DNA from: Aurantiochytrium sp. KH105
Taxonomy: Eukaryota > Sar > Bigyra > Thraustochytrida > Thraustochytriidae
Length of the DNA stretch: 64,000 nucleotides
Assembly: GCA_003116975.1 (NCBI GenBank)
Contig: BGKB01000118.1
Location: forward strand, 62,001-126,000
Direction: 5' to 3'
Below the pieces are notes generated by a model that ran no database searches, was not told the origin of the DNA, and saw only the letters and a program-made list of their open reading frames with translations. The translations under genes were made by a program, and so were the position numbers. Shown here one piece after another: positions 1-9,177 of the stretch (position 1 is the first letter of the stretch; each line of letters opens with the position of its first letter).

Positions 1-3000
1 TGAGCGGGATCTCCACGTTGCCCGGCAGGTGGAATGCAGACGAGCTACGGAAAAATACCTTCACGCGGGGCGGCGGCGGCGGGGGATTAGGCCGCGCAGG
101 AGGTGCCCGCCCCACCTTGCGCAGGACAGCATCCAGCGCTCGCGTCGGTCTCGCCCCTGGTAAAGCCGTCGCGCCGCCAGCGCCGCCTTGCCCTTGCCCT
201 TGCCGCTGCTGTGACAATTTTCGCGCCAGACCTTCCATCCACGAAGTGCACAGCCCGTGCACGACGCGCTGCCGACCGTCACGCCCGAGCATCTCCGTCT
301 CCACCACGGTCATGGCCAAGGTCACGCGGCGATAGCCTTGTGACCCAAGCGGGGAGTTCGCCACCGAATAGAAACGCGGCGCCAACTTGGGAAGCCCATG
401 CAGGAGGCTCTCCAAAGGTGGTGAGCACGAGGGAAAGAGCTCAAGGACTTCGAGCAACGTCAGCTGTTGCGCTTCAATAAGCTTGACAAAAACGCTCCGT
501 CCCTTGAGGGAACTCAGGTATCGCAACCTCGCGCGGTCCAATGGATTCGAGCAGTGCTCCGAAAGCATTCGAAAAAAAGACTTGCGAGGCGTCGATGTCA
601 TGTCTACGCCCCACGTAAAGATCTGCTCCACGCTTGTCACAGGATCCAAATTGGAAAAAAGTGGTCGTTCCTGCGCCTGCGACGCACCTGCAGTCGCTGC
701 CGAACCTGCCGGACCTCGAGCACGAGTCGTCACCTCAACTTGTGTCTTGCCGTCAAGACCAAGTCGACCGAGCACCTTGGAGACGAGTACGTCCGGGTTG
801 GGACAAATGACGCCAAGAGCATCACCAGGACTCCACTGCGCAGGAAACTCAGGAAACTTGAGCTCAAGGGAAACACGAAGAACCCGCTTCACGTCCTCGC
901 CCTTGGACATGTAGTCGGCTTCCACAAGATCAGCGTCGATCGGATTTGATGCGCTCGACCCTGCAACACTTCCAGGCGAGTCCATCGACGCGAAAGAGCG
1001 AATGCGCGGGCGATTCTCATTCGCGCCTCCCGTATCCGCGATCTGGCCCGAGGTTGCCGAGGACCCAGAGCCTAACGATGACACCGAGTTCTTGCGAGTC
1101 GGCTCTGACGAGACCACACGCACCCGCGCGAGGCATGCGTCAAGATTCCCCGGCCTCACCGTGTTTTTCTCCAGCTCCTCCACTGAACACAATGAGCACA
1201 CGTCTTCAAAAGTCATGGGTGGCCCAGCTTCGCGCCAGCCTGTCGTCGGAGTGTCTGCCCCGGACTGTGATGGCGTTGCTGATTTTAACTTGGTCGTCGT
1301 AACAGCAACCGGCTTGGGGCTTGCAGCAGCAAGCTTGACAGGAAGCCCAGCCGGCTGCACGACGGTCGATCTTGCAGCACTTCCCGTGCTTGCATCATGT
1401 GTCGGCTTTGTGTCGGCCAATGTCTTCGTTTCGCTCGTGGACTTTTGAACCGACGTTGCCTTTGAAGAGCCAGACGCAAGCCTCGTGCTGGACGCTAAGC
1501 TGTTGGACGCCGGCTCTTCCTTCTTCGAACCGCCATCGCTTGGCCCACTCCGCGAAAGCACCTTTTCAATCCACGGCTCGACGAATTCGTCAAGACCAAC
1601 GGCTTCATCTGCGCGAACCATGTCGAGCCATCTCGTGGCGCCAAGCTGAGTGAGTCTACGCTCAAGAGAGGCACCTGTGGCACAAAAGTTGTCATAGTTC
1701 GTGTCGCCAAGAGCCAGAATGGCGTACCGCAAATGCTGCAGCAAATTTTCCGGATGTGAGCGCCGTCGAATAAAACGCATCATGGACTCTGCATTGCGGG
1801 GCGGATCTCCATTGCCAGTGCTCGAGACGATAAAGATCGCCTCACGGGCATCGAGGAGACCGACCTTTTTGTAGTCGTTCATCGGGGCCAACTTCGCTGG
1901 TGTTTGCGCCGCGTTCAGCTGCTCAAACACCCTCTCCGCGATCGCCTCGCCGTTTCCAGTTTCCGATCCATACATGACGAGAACTTCGTCCCTGAAGCGA
2001 CCAGGTTCAACCGTCGTCGCAGTCTTTGCGTCTGCCTTTGTTGTGGAAGAGGCGCCTCGAAAATTATTTTCTTGCTCGACTCCAATGGACTTGGCCGGTT
2101 CTTTGCTCTCGCCATGACTGACAGTCGGTGACGCCTCGGAGCTTGCTGCGGCTTGCGTGCTGTCTTCCGCAATCGATTGACGAGAGAGGTTCTCGTCTGC
2201 CGGGCCCGCCTTGGCGCCAGACACCTTTGCAGCAAGTGCCTCCCAAATATTCACCTTCCACGGCTCCACCACTTGCTCGAGTCCAGTGCCTTCATCAGCG
2301 CACGCAACATTGAGAATGCGCGCAGCACCAAGCTCCGCAAGTCGCTTATCGACGCGTTTCCCGGCATGGCAGAACTGGTCGTAATTTGTGTCTCCAAGCG
2401 CAAGAACCGCATACTGCATTCCCTGCAGCAGGTCCTGCGGCTGCGTTCGCCGCCGCAAAAAACGCCAACAGGCGTCGGCATTGCGTGGTGGTTCGCCGTT
2501 GCCCGTCGTCGAAACTACAAATAGGGCAAGTTCTTGCTCGACCAGCTTGCACTCTTTGAATGCGTTCATCTCTGCAAGTCGAGAGTTGAAGCCATGCGCT
2601 GAAGCTTTGCCGTGCAGATCTGTTGCAATGGCTTCCGCATTGCCTGTTTCCGAGCCGTACATAATAAGCATGTCTTTTGTTGGCCCGTGCGAAGTCTCGG
2701 CACTGTCTTCGCCGCGTGGCGTGGCAGTTTGCGCCTCGGAAGCGGAAGCCACAGGAAGCTGTGATGGCTCAGACGTGGGTGTAGGCGAAGCCGTCGGGGC
2801 CGCCGGGCTGCCTTTCGGCGCTTCGGCACGGGCACTTTCTTCTGCGCGACTCGCGCCAGAAGGTTCGCCGCTGGCATTCCCTGCGTCCTCCTTGGATTCG
2901 TTTGCATTGTTATTGCCGTTGTCTACGGGCGCAGGGCCCTCGGCGAGGTACGCGCGGAGCACATCCCAAATGCCCAAGCGCCAAGGCTCCACCGTTTTTT

Positions 3001-3412
3001 CCAAATCGGTGCCCTCATCTGCGCACGCAAGTGGAAGAATCCGTTTCGCACCGAGCTGCTCCATGCGCGCGTCGACGCGTTTCGCGACCCAGCAGAACTG
3101 GTCGTAATTAGTGTCGCCGAGGCCAAGCACCGCAAAAGACTTGTCCGCCAGGAAGCCATCCGGGTGCGATCGTCGTCGCAAGAAGCGGTAAAACTTATCG
3201 GCGTTGCGTGGGGGCTCTCCATTGCCCGTCGTTGACGTCACAATGAGGACCAACGAAGCAGATTCGAAGCCGACCTTTTTGTAGTCGTCCAGGGGTGCAA
3301 GAACTCCTGCAAAGCCATTTTCTCCACTTGCCTCGTACAAGCCTTCGGCAATGGACTCTGCGTTTCCGGTCTCTGAGCCGTACAGGATCAGAACATTTGT
3401 CTTGTCCGACAT
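1..3412 (-). CDS. Diflavin (FMN/FAD) reductase with three tandem flavodoxin domains, methionine synthase reductase-like; partial, runs off the left edge
   Basis: I read this frame codon by codon from the ATG at 3412 to the window edge and found no stop: at least 1137 residues, intronless. Three flavodoxin (FMN-binding) units follow one another at about residues 6-155, 248-395 and 476-625. Each has the phosphate-loop motif YGSETGN, an STGNGxPP loop and an LGDTNYDxFC motif. Low-complexity Ser/Ala/Thr linkers separate them. From about residue 750 comes the FAD-binding ferredoxin-reductase module, with the FAD motif RFYS at 1013-1016. The last residues (FFRSSAFHLP) sit just before the NADPH-binding lobe, which lies outside the window. 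The VEPW segments and overall pattern resemble methionine synthase reductase more than cytochrome P450 reductase, judged from memory. Such enzymes pass electrons from NADPH through FAD and FMN to a partner, normally with a single flavodoxin domain. The partner here is unknown. Confidence 0.9.
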   Translation of the reverse strand, partial: MSDKTNVLILYGSETGNAESIAEGLYEASGENGFAGVLAPLDDYKKVGFESASLVLIVTSTTGNGEPPRNADKFYRFLRRRSHPDGFLADKSFAVLGLGDTNYDQFCWVAKRVDARMEQLGAKRILPLACADEGTDLEKTVEPWRLGIWDVLRAYLAEGPAPVDNGNNNANESKEDAGNASGEPSGASRAEESARAEAPKGSPAAPTASPTPTSEPSQLPVASASEAQTATPRGEDSAETSHGPTKDMLIMYGSETGNAEAIATDLHGKASAHGFNSRLAEMNAFKECKLVEQELALFVVSTTGNGEPPRNADACWRFLRRRTQPQDLLQGMQYAVLALGDTNYDQFCHAGKRVDKRLAELGAARILNVACADEGTGLEQVVEPWKVNIWEALAAKVSGAKAGPADENLSRQSIAEDSTQAAASSEASPTVSHGESKEPAKSIGVEQENNFRGASSTTKADAKTATTVEPGRFRDEVLVMYGSETGNGEAIAERVFEQLNAAQTPAKLAPMNDYKKVGLLDAREAIFIVSSTGNGDPPRNAESMMRFIRRRSHPENLLQHLRYAILALGDTNYDNFCATGASLERRLTQLGATRWLDMVRADEAVGLDEFVEPWIEKVLSRSGPSDGGSKKEEPASNSLASSTRLASGSSKATSVQKSTSETKTLADTKPTHDASTGSAARSTVVQPAGLPVKLAAASPKPVAVTTTKLKSATPSQSGADTPTTGWREAGPPMTFEDVCSLCSVEELEKNTVRPGNLDACLARVRVVSSEPTRKNSVSSLGSGSSATSGQIADTGGANENRPRIRSFASMDSPGSVAGSSASNPIDADLVEADYMSKGEDVKRVLRVSLELKFPEFPAQWSPGDALGVICPNPDVLVSKVLGRLGLDGKTQVEVTTRARGPAGSAATAGASQAQERPLFSNLDPVTSVEQIFTWGVDMTSTPRKSFFRMLSEHCSNPLDRARLRYLSSLKGRSVFVKLIEAQQLTLLEVLELFPSCSPPLESLLHGLPKLAPRFYSVANSPLGSQGYRRVTLAMTVVETEMLGRDGRQRVVHGLCTSWMEGLARKLSQQRQGQGQGGAGGATALPGARPTRALDAVLRKVGRAPPARPNPPPPPPRVKVFFRSSSAFHLPGNVEIPL

Positions 3413-4108
3413 CGCGGCGAGGCAATCACGCCGTAAAGCGTCCTCAGACTCGTCCTTGTCGCCGAGCTCGTCGCTGCCAAAGACCGCTGCCAAAGACCGA
3501 TGGGTGGGTCTCCAACCGAGTGACTGACTGATCGACTGACTGATTGGGTGAGTGAGTGACTGATTGACTCCAAAGATGGCCGTCTGACGAAGGCAGAAGA
3601 CGACGCGACGCCACGCTCTGCGGCAGTTGCACGGCGCTGTGTCCGCCCGCGTCGCGTGCGCCCTCCGCGCGCGAGCTCTGCGCGCTCCCTTTCCCGCGTC
3701 GCGTCTTCTGCGTTTGCGCGTCAACTTCGACCTCGCGTTGGCTGCGCGCAACTCCCCCCACGCCCTCCGCCGTCTCCAGACGCCGCTTAGATGGGCCGCT
3801 TGCTTGGGGGTCTTCGAGGGAGTACATTGTGCATTGCAAAAACTGCTACGAGCATGTATGAAAGAGGTCGATAGACCGCGAGCGAAAGCGCGCAGTCGGA
3901 TAACCCAAAAGAGCTACGGAAAAAGAGGCGAGGCAGAGCAGGAACGAGCGCTCAATTGATCTCGTCTCGCGAGGGGATCGCTTGCTCGCCCGCTTGCGCT
4001 CGCTCGCTTGGTTGCCTGGTCGCCCGGCTGCTGTGCAGCGGGAGCGCGGCGGCGAGGACGCAGCGGCCGGCCGGTGACGTCGCGCGCGTCTGCAGTGCGC
4101 AAACAAGC
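3413..4108. promoter_or_regulatory. Divergent intergenic region between the diflavin reductase and the PX-domain gene
   Basis: No convincing gene. It holds a degenerate GACT-type tandem repeat at about 3523-3572 and GC-rich sequence. An open frame in phase with the PX gene extends upstream to 3956 but its translation does not look conserved. It must carry the promoters of both flanking genes; no specific element is recognised. Confidence 0.5.
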
Positions 4109-5236
4109 ATGTCGCAGCCAATTCGCGCGGTGATTACCGGGCACGAGCTCGTGAACGAGCACACGGAGTACAAGGTGGAGCTGCGCGCCGGCGCGGTCAA
4201 GATCGCGTCGCAGAGGCGGCGGTTCAGGATGTTCATCGAGCTACACGCGCAGCTGACCAAGTTCAAGCACGCGTTTCCCATTCCAGACGTGCCGCCCAAA
4301 AAGTACTTTGGAAACACCAACCCGGAGTTCGTCCTCAAACGGCAGCGCGAGCTGCAGGCCTTCTTGGACAAGCTCGTGAACGGTATCGTCGCCAACCCGC
4401 CCTCGGAGGCGGCCTGGCGTCTGCTCTGCCTCTTCCTCGGTCTTGACCCGAAGCAGTATGTCCCAGAATCGATTCTCAATCTTGCGGATCAGACCGCAGG
4501 CGGACACCACGCCGATGGTGGCGTGGCGGATGGGTCGGCCACCACTGCGGGCAACGCGGCGGAAGGCGCGGCAGGAGGCTCGTCCGGGGCTGGGCCTGGA
4601 GAACCTGGTGGATCGCGATCTGGGAGCGCTGCGCAAACCGCTACAGGTGGTCCTGGCTCGGACACGAGCCAAGGTGCCGGCTACAATGGGGGCAGCCGGC
4701 AGAATTCAGACATTGACGCTGCGCAGGACCCCGTGAGTCGCGAGGTCGAGGAGGCCAAGCGCATGGACAGAATCGTAGATAATTTTGCGCGTCAGACGAT
4801 TAACGTCGGCCGCGCTGCTGAAGAGCGCCTCCAGCAAGCCTCGGCCGCTCTCGTTGAACGACTACCGCTCGATGCCTTGCGCGAGGCGCTCGAGGAGCAT
4901 TTGCTTTCGCAACCGCTCCCGGCAGTGAGCGCGGCGAGTGGAGGAGCAGGTGGCAGGGGCACGCGGTATCTGGCCGGGGCCAACGATGCGGATGATGCCT
5001 CTGTAGACGCCGATGGCGACGAGGATGAAGACGACGACGAGGATGGAGACGAGGGTGAGGACGAGGACGAGGATGAGGATGGCGATGATGATGACGACGA
5101 CGACGACGACGACGACGCCGCCGAGGACGAAGATGGAGGAAATGTTGGTCGAACGTACGGCCGGGCCGACAAGACCACCGGTCCCGCGCCCATTCTAGGT
5201 GCCGAAGACATTGTTGTGCACATTGTCCACACGTGA
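4109..5236 (+). CDS. PX (phox homology) domain protein with acidic C-terminal tail
   Basis: A 375-residue protein from the ATG at 4109. An in-frame ATG at 3956 would add 51 residues that look non-conserved. Residues about 5-110 form a PX domain, a phosphoinositide-binding module. Visible are the RRRFRMF stretch at the basic/aromatic phosphoinositide site, a PDVPPKK proline-rich loop, and an RQRELQAFLDKL helix. This suggests recruitment to endosomal or vacuolar membranes, as in sorting nexins, but no BAR or other effector domain follows. The middle is Gly/Ser-rich. A region near residues 210-275 is probably helical. Residues about 300-346 are almost pure Asp/Glu. The stop codon is immediately followed by sequence creating AATAAA, a possible polyadenylation signal. 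The PX assignment is strong; the cellular role is not known. Confidence 0.85.
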   Translation: MSQPIRAVITGHELVNEHTEYKVELRAGAVKIASQRRRFRMFIELHAQLTKFKHAFPIPDVPPKKYFGNTNPEFVLKRQRELQAFLDKLVNGIVANPPSEAAWRLLCLFLGLDPKQYVPESILNLADQTAGGHHADGGVADGSATTAGNAAEGAAGGSSGAGPGEPGGSRSGSAAQTATGGPGSDTSQGAGYNGGSRQNSDIDAAQDPVSREVEEAKRMDRIVDNFARQTINVGRAAEERLQQASAALVERLPLDALREALEEHLLSQPLPAVSAASGGAGGRGTRYLAGANDADDASVDADGDEDEDDDEDGDEGEDEDEDEDGDDDDDDDDDDDAAEDEDGGNVGRTYGRADKTTGPAPILGAEDIVVHIVHT

Positions 5237-5463
5237 ATAAAAGAAAATAAGGGGTGGAAACTGTGAGAGAAAAATTAAATTTATACATTTTTGCTTCTTG
5301 CTAGCTTTCGCTTTCTAGCTATTGCTTGCTAGCTTTTACTTGCCGCTTGCAAGCTTTTGCTTGCTGAGCTCGATTTCTCATTTTGGAAAAAAAAAAAATG
5401 GGAAAAAGGTTGATATATTTACAGTTGAGGTATAATGCAAAGGACTGACAAAGACCGCATTCA

Positions 5464-5895
5464 TTACACGTCGCTTCCCTCGGGCGTTTGCGACGTTTCC
5501 TTGGTCATCGGCCCATCTGGAGTCGCTTCCTCGTACGTGCCGTCGTCAAGGCTGTGATCGCTGCTGCCATTGGCTGCATTAAAGGACTTGCGATGCTGAT
5601 CACCGCCCCAGCGGTGCAACTCTGGCGGTCTTTTATCTTCGAGATAGTTCTCCAGAGGCGGGACGAACTGGAGCTCATCCTCGATGGCCTTCTTTGCCCC
5701 CGCTGGATCGGTGACGACCTTCTTCGCGGCCTCTCCGATGGTGCCTAGAATGTGATCGGTTTCCTCGTCGATAACAGGCTTCCCGCCACTGCTCAACGCG
5801 CGCACGTTGCCTGCCATTTTACGTAGGCTTCCCGGCCTCTGCCGGAGAAGTAGCTGCTGCATTTCGTACCTCGCAACACGGGCGAGGCTGGTCAT
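5464..5895 (-). CDS. Small conserved-looking protein, probable mitochondrial targeting signal
   Basis: A 143-residue open frame starting at the ATG ending at 5895. The N-terminus (about residues 1-35) is rich in Arg, Leu, Ser and Ala and has almost no acidic residues, as expected for a mitochondrial presequence. The remainder is acidic and hydrophilic, with a segment around EDELQFVPPLENYLEDKRPPE that looks like folded or conserved sequence, and a Ser/Thr/Asp-rich tail. I recognise no family. It is convergent with the PX gene, with about 230 nt between the stop codons. It could be a small subunit or assembly factor of a mitochondrial complex, but nothing in the sequence proves this. Confidence 0.6.
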   Translation of the reverse strand: MTSLARVARYEMQQLLLRQRPGSLRKMAGNVRALSSGGKPVIDEETDHILGTIGEAAKKVVTDPAGAKKAIEDELQFVPPLENYLEDKRPPELHRWGGDQHRKSFNAANGSSDHSLDDGTYEEATPDGPMTKETSQTPEGSDV

Positions 5896-7131
5896 GTGTT
5901 CCTTGTCTCCTTGGTTCTCAGTCGCTCGGGTCGCTCGCTTGCTTGCTTTTCGGGTCTGATGACTTTTCCTCGTTCGAGATTTGCCTCCTCTGCTGGCTGC
6001 ACCAGAAGCTGAAGCTGCTGTTGCTGCTGCTGCTTTTTGCCGGTGGCGGCGCAGCCTCGCATCGACCCTTTAAGCCTGCACGGCGGAGTTTCGCCATCCT
6101 GCTCGAGAGGTTCGCCTCAGTTCCTGGCAGCTCCCGCGCAGAGTCTCACCCCCCGTGCTTGGTGTGGAAAGTGACCTCTCCTCGACCGCCCGCTCACAGC
6201 CACATCACTAGCATCATCTCCGCGAACCACGCCAAGAGCGTCAGCGGCATCGTCGGTTCCGACTGGGACTGCACAAACAGACTCGCACAAGGCAAACCTG
6301 CTGCACTTTGATGTGGTTCTTGAGTCGTGGTCGGCAGAACCTCGCCCCCTCGTGCGGACAGGCCAGGCCACCACGTGTTCCGGGAAAGCCAGACCTTGGG
6401 CACACGATGTCGGCGTCGCTGCGTGCGAGAGCGTCGCAGAAATGGTGGTGTTGGCAGCCAGCAAGGCAAGGCAGGCCCGTGTAGCCTTGCAGCACTGGCA
6501 GCAAAGCTTATTCCTGTTAGCGTCACTGTCGGCGGAGGTGCAGTTGCCGAGGAAAGCGTGACTTGCCGTGGCTGGAGTCATGGACTTTCCATTTGGACGG
6601 AGAGACTGCAGTTGTTGTGCCTGGCATCCGAGGCGCCAGAATCTCGGGAGCGGGTCATGAAAATTTCGCCCCCAGCAGCACATCTCGCAGTCATTCGCCG
6701 GCCCAGCGCATTCCGTCTCCGCAGCCGCTCGAGGCTGCATTGCTGCTAGCAGCTACAGACGAGGAAACGCGTGCACAATACCGCCGGCGTCAACTTTGGC
6801 GCCTGCTCCCTCCGAGTCCTTCTCCACGTCGACGTGGAGCTCGACGCTGAGCCCAAACGCTGGGGTACGCGCACACACCTTCGAAGCTCCTGGTGTGCGC
6901 GGCGATGGGGTCCCCGCGTCCCATTGGCAGATTTGCGTTGCACTGCCAGTGAAGTGGGACGTTCAGGACCTCGCCAACGGCCAACTTGGAGATTATTTGT
7001 TCTCGAGCTTGGGCGAGCTGTAGCTCACGCACAACTCGCAACTCCGTGGAGAAAGGGGGTTGGAGGGAACGGGAATGGAGCGAGCGGCGAGGGGCTGACA
7101 AGACAGCGACGCAAAGGGTTGCACGCGCGCG
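5896..7131. other. Intergenic region with conflicting medium-length open frames, no confident gene
   Basis: About 1.2 kb between the small mitochondrial protein and the kinase. Several open frames of 80-210 codons overlap on both strands, for example a Cys-rich minus-strand frame at 6117-6740 and a minus-strand frame at 6790-7101. None shows a recognisable domain and they contradict each other. It may hold the divergent promoters, a spliced gene that I cannot resolve, or decayed coding sequence. Confidence 0.4.
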
Positions 7132-8964
7132 ATGGACGCCTTTCTTCTCCTGGAGGAGCTCGTGCGCGGTACCAAGGGGAGCATATGGAAGGCAAGACGA
7201 CGAAAGCCGAGATCACCGAATCAGGAAACGCACAGTGCCCCTTCTGAGCCAATACGTTCGAGACAGCTCCTGTGCGGGAATTCAAGCAAGAACAATAATG
7301 ACGTAGAGGATGATGGGGACGCGATGGATTCCCTCGTCGTGCTCAAGGAAAGACGCATGGCCGAGCTCGGCAGAGGAAAATCAATTTCAAATGAGGTTGA
7401 CCTCTTGAGGAAAATCAGACACCCTCACGTGATTCGTCTCTTGAGCAGCTTTCAAGAAAAAGGCATTTTATGGATGGAGCTCGAGTTCGCAAAGTTTGGA
7501 GATCTGAGCGGTGAGGTTTTGCTGCGCAATGCTCAAAAACCTGTTGCGCACTTTGCGCATGCACAATTGCACGCTATGTCACTCCAAATCATGGACGCGA
7601 TGGTCTGCTTGCATGAGCATCGCATCGTTCACCGGGACATCAAAAGCATGAACGTCTTTATTTTTGCCGCATCAGCAAGTGATCCGCAGGCTGGCATCGC
7701 TCTTCGAGGTATTATGAGCGAGCGCCTAGCCGAAGAAGCGTACACTCTCAAAATTGGTGACCTTGGCGTAAGTCGTTCTTGTTCAGCCGAAACTCGGGAG
7801 CTGTCGACATTCTATGGGACACCTCTGTACGCTTCGCCCGAGATCTGTGACAACCAGGCTTATGATTATCGAACAGATCTATGGTCGCTGGGTGTTCTTT
7901 TGTACGAACTGTGTGAGCTCAAACACCCGTTCCGTGGACCTAGTCTATTGTCATTGGCTCAAGACATCTGCCGAGGCAAGTATGAAGCTGCAGCTAGTGC
8001 GGACGAAGCTCTTGCCACGATTATTGATGGTCTCTTGCAGGTTCGATCGTGCGATCGAATGTCCCTGCGTGATGCCATGAAGACGATCCGTTCCGCCATG
8101 GAAGGCTTGCCGCGTGCGTTCGCGAAGTCATCATCGTTGTTGTCATCGTCGTCAGTATCACTACCATCATCATCATCTACATCATCATCACCATCACCAT
8201 CAATGAGTGTTCTTGGTGAAAAGTTGAAAACGCAGTCTCGACAAGACAAGGGACTGAAATTTCCCGAAGCTAAAACGGAAGTAGTGGCAGGCACTGCAGA
8301 GAGCGATGAGAACAAAGAAGGCGAGAGTTCAGTCGACATGATCGATCGCGAGGCAGGAAAAGAAAGCAAGAGCGATTGGCCCGGAGAAAGCGACGATTAC
8401 CATACAACGGAAGCTCAGAGCACTCTTCCATGTACAAGACGAGAGCTTGCGAGTGCTGGTCAAGAAGGTCAGGACAGGCGCCGAGTGGAGGCTTTGCTCA
8501 GGCGAAAGCGTCTAAAGCTAAAGAGCCTCTTGGCGTGGGCTGATGCTGATACCTCTCAGGCATTTGGTGCCGGTGACGGTGTTGTTGGTGGTGCAGCAAC
8601 AAGGGAGGATGTGGATGCTCTCAGTGAAGAGATTGCAGATCTTGAGATTGCACTTGCGCCATCGAGAACGCACGCTTTCCGTGGCCCACGGTCTTTGCAG
8701 ACGCAGAGAACCCAAGTGTCAAGCACACCTGCGTTACTCTCGAGTGCAAGGCATAGCGACATATTGACAACTGGACAAGAGGGATCATGTCCGCATAGTT
8801 TACGTGAGGCTACATCAGACATCGAAGAGAGAGATGATCCACTTGCAGCAAGTCGTCGGAAACGCGATGCGCGGCTTGAAGAACGGCGGCGCGCTCGCAA
8901 ACAGAGTCTGCAGCAGCAACATCTGCAAGGTCTTTGCGATCAGCGTTCCCTGACGCAGAGCTGA
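7132..8964 (+). CDS. NEK-like serine/threonine protein kinase
   Basis: A 610-residue protein; the kinase domain occupies about residues 5-325. Visible are a glycine-loop remnant GTKGSIW, the ATP-anchoring Lys72 in VVLKE, the catalytic HRD at 167-169 followed by IKSMN, the metal-binding D210-L-G (DLG rather than DFG, as in some NEK kinases), a GTPLYASPE activation-segment end, and DLWSLGVLLYEL. All catalytic residues are present, so activity is expected. An insert of about 25 residues separates the HRD loop from DLG. A further acidic, Asn-rich insert precedes Lys72. After the kinase domain comes a Ser-rich stretch, then a charged C-terminal half with probable coiled coil (about residues 440-510 and 560-600). 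NEK kinases commonly act at basal bodies, cilia and in mitosis. That role is inferred from the family; the DRC9 gene next door is only suggestive. Confidence 0.9.
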   Translation: MDAFLLLEELVRGTKGSIWKARRRKPRSPNQETHSAPSEPIRSRQLLCGNSSKNNNDVEDDGDAMDSLVVLKERRMAELGRGKSISNEVDLLRKIRHPHVIRLLSSFQEKGILWMELEFAKFGDLSGEVLLRNAQKPVAHFAHAQLHAMSLQIMDAMVCLHEHRIVHRDIKSMNVFIFAASASDPQAGIALRGIMSERLAEEAYTLKIGDLGVSRSCSAETRELSTFYGTPLYASPEICDNQAYDYRTDLWSLGVLLYELCELKHPFRGPSLLSLAQDICRGKYEAAASADEALATIIDGLLQVRSCDRMSLRDAMKTIRSAMEGLPRAFAKSSSLLSSSSVSLPSSSSTSSSPSPSMSVLGEKLKTQSRQDKGLKFPEAKTEVVAGTAESDENKEGESSVDMIDREAGKESKSDWPGESDDYHTTEAQSTLPCTRRELASAGQEGQDRRRVEALLRRKRLKLKSLLAWADADTSQAFGAGDGVVGGAATREDVDALSEEIADLEIALAPSRTHAFRGPRSLQTQRTQVSSTPALLSSARHSDILTTGQEGSCPHSLREATSDIEERDDPLAASRRKRDARLEERRRARKQSLQQQHLQGLCDQRSLTQS

Positions 8965-9177
8965 ATTTTGATTATCTTTGAAAAACGGCGTATCACTCAC
9001 CTCTTTCTAAATCGGCGAAGGCTTTTACTGCGCACGATGCTCATCTGTATTTTCAGACTTATTTTTTATTTTGGTGAGGAGGAGTTGGAGGGAAGGTTTA
9101 ATCTTTTCTCAAATACTGATTTTTATTACTTTTTGTCCACAAATCTTCCCGAAGTCAAGCCACAAAGAATATGCAGT

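Noticed and set aside
6117-6740. Cys-rich minus-strand open frame of 207 codons
   Set aside because: Begins with ATG but shows no domain or signal peptide, and conflicts with several plus-strand frames; kept only as an unexplained interval.
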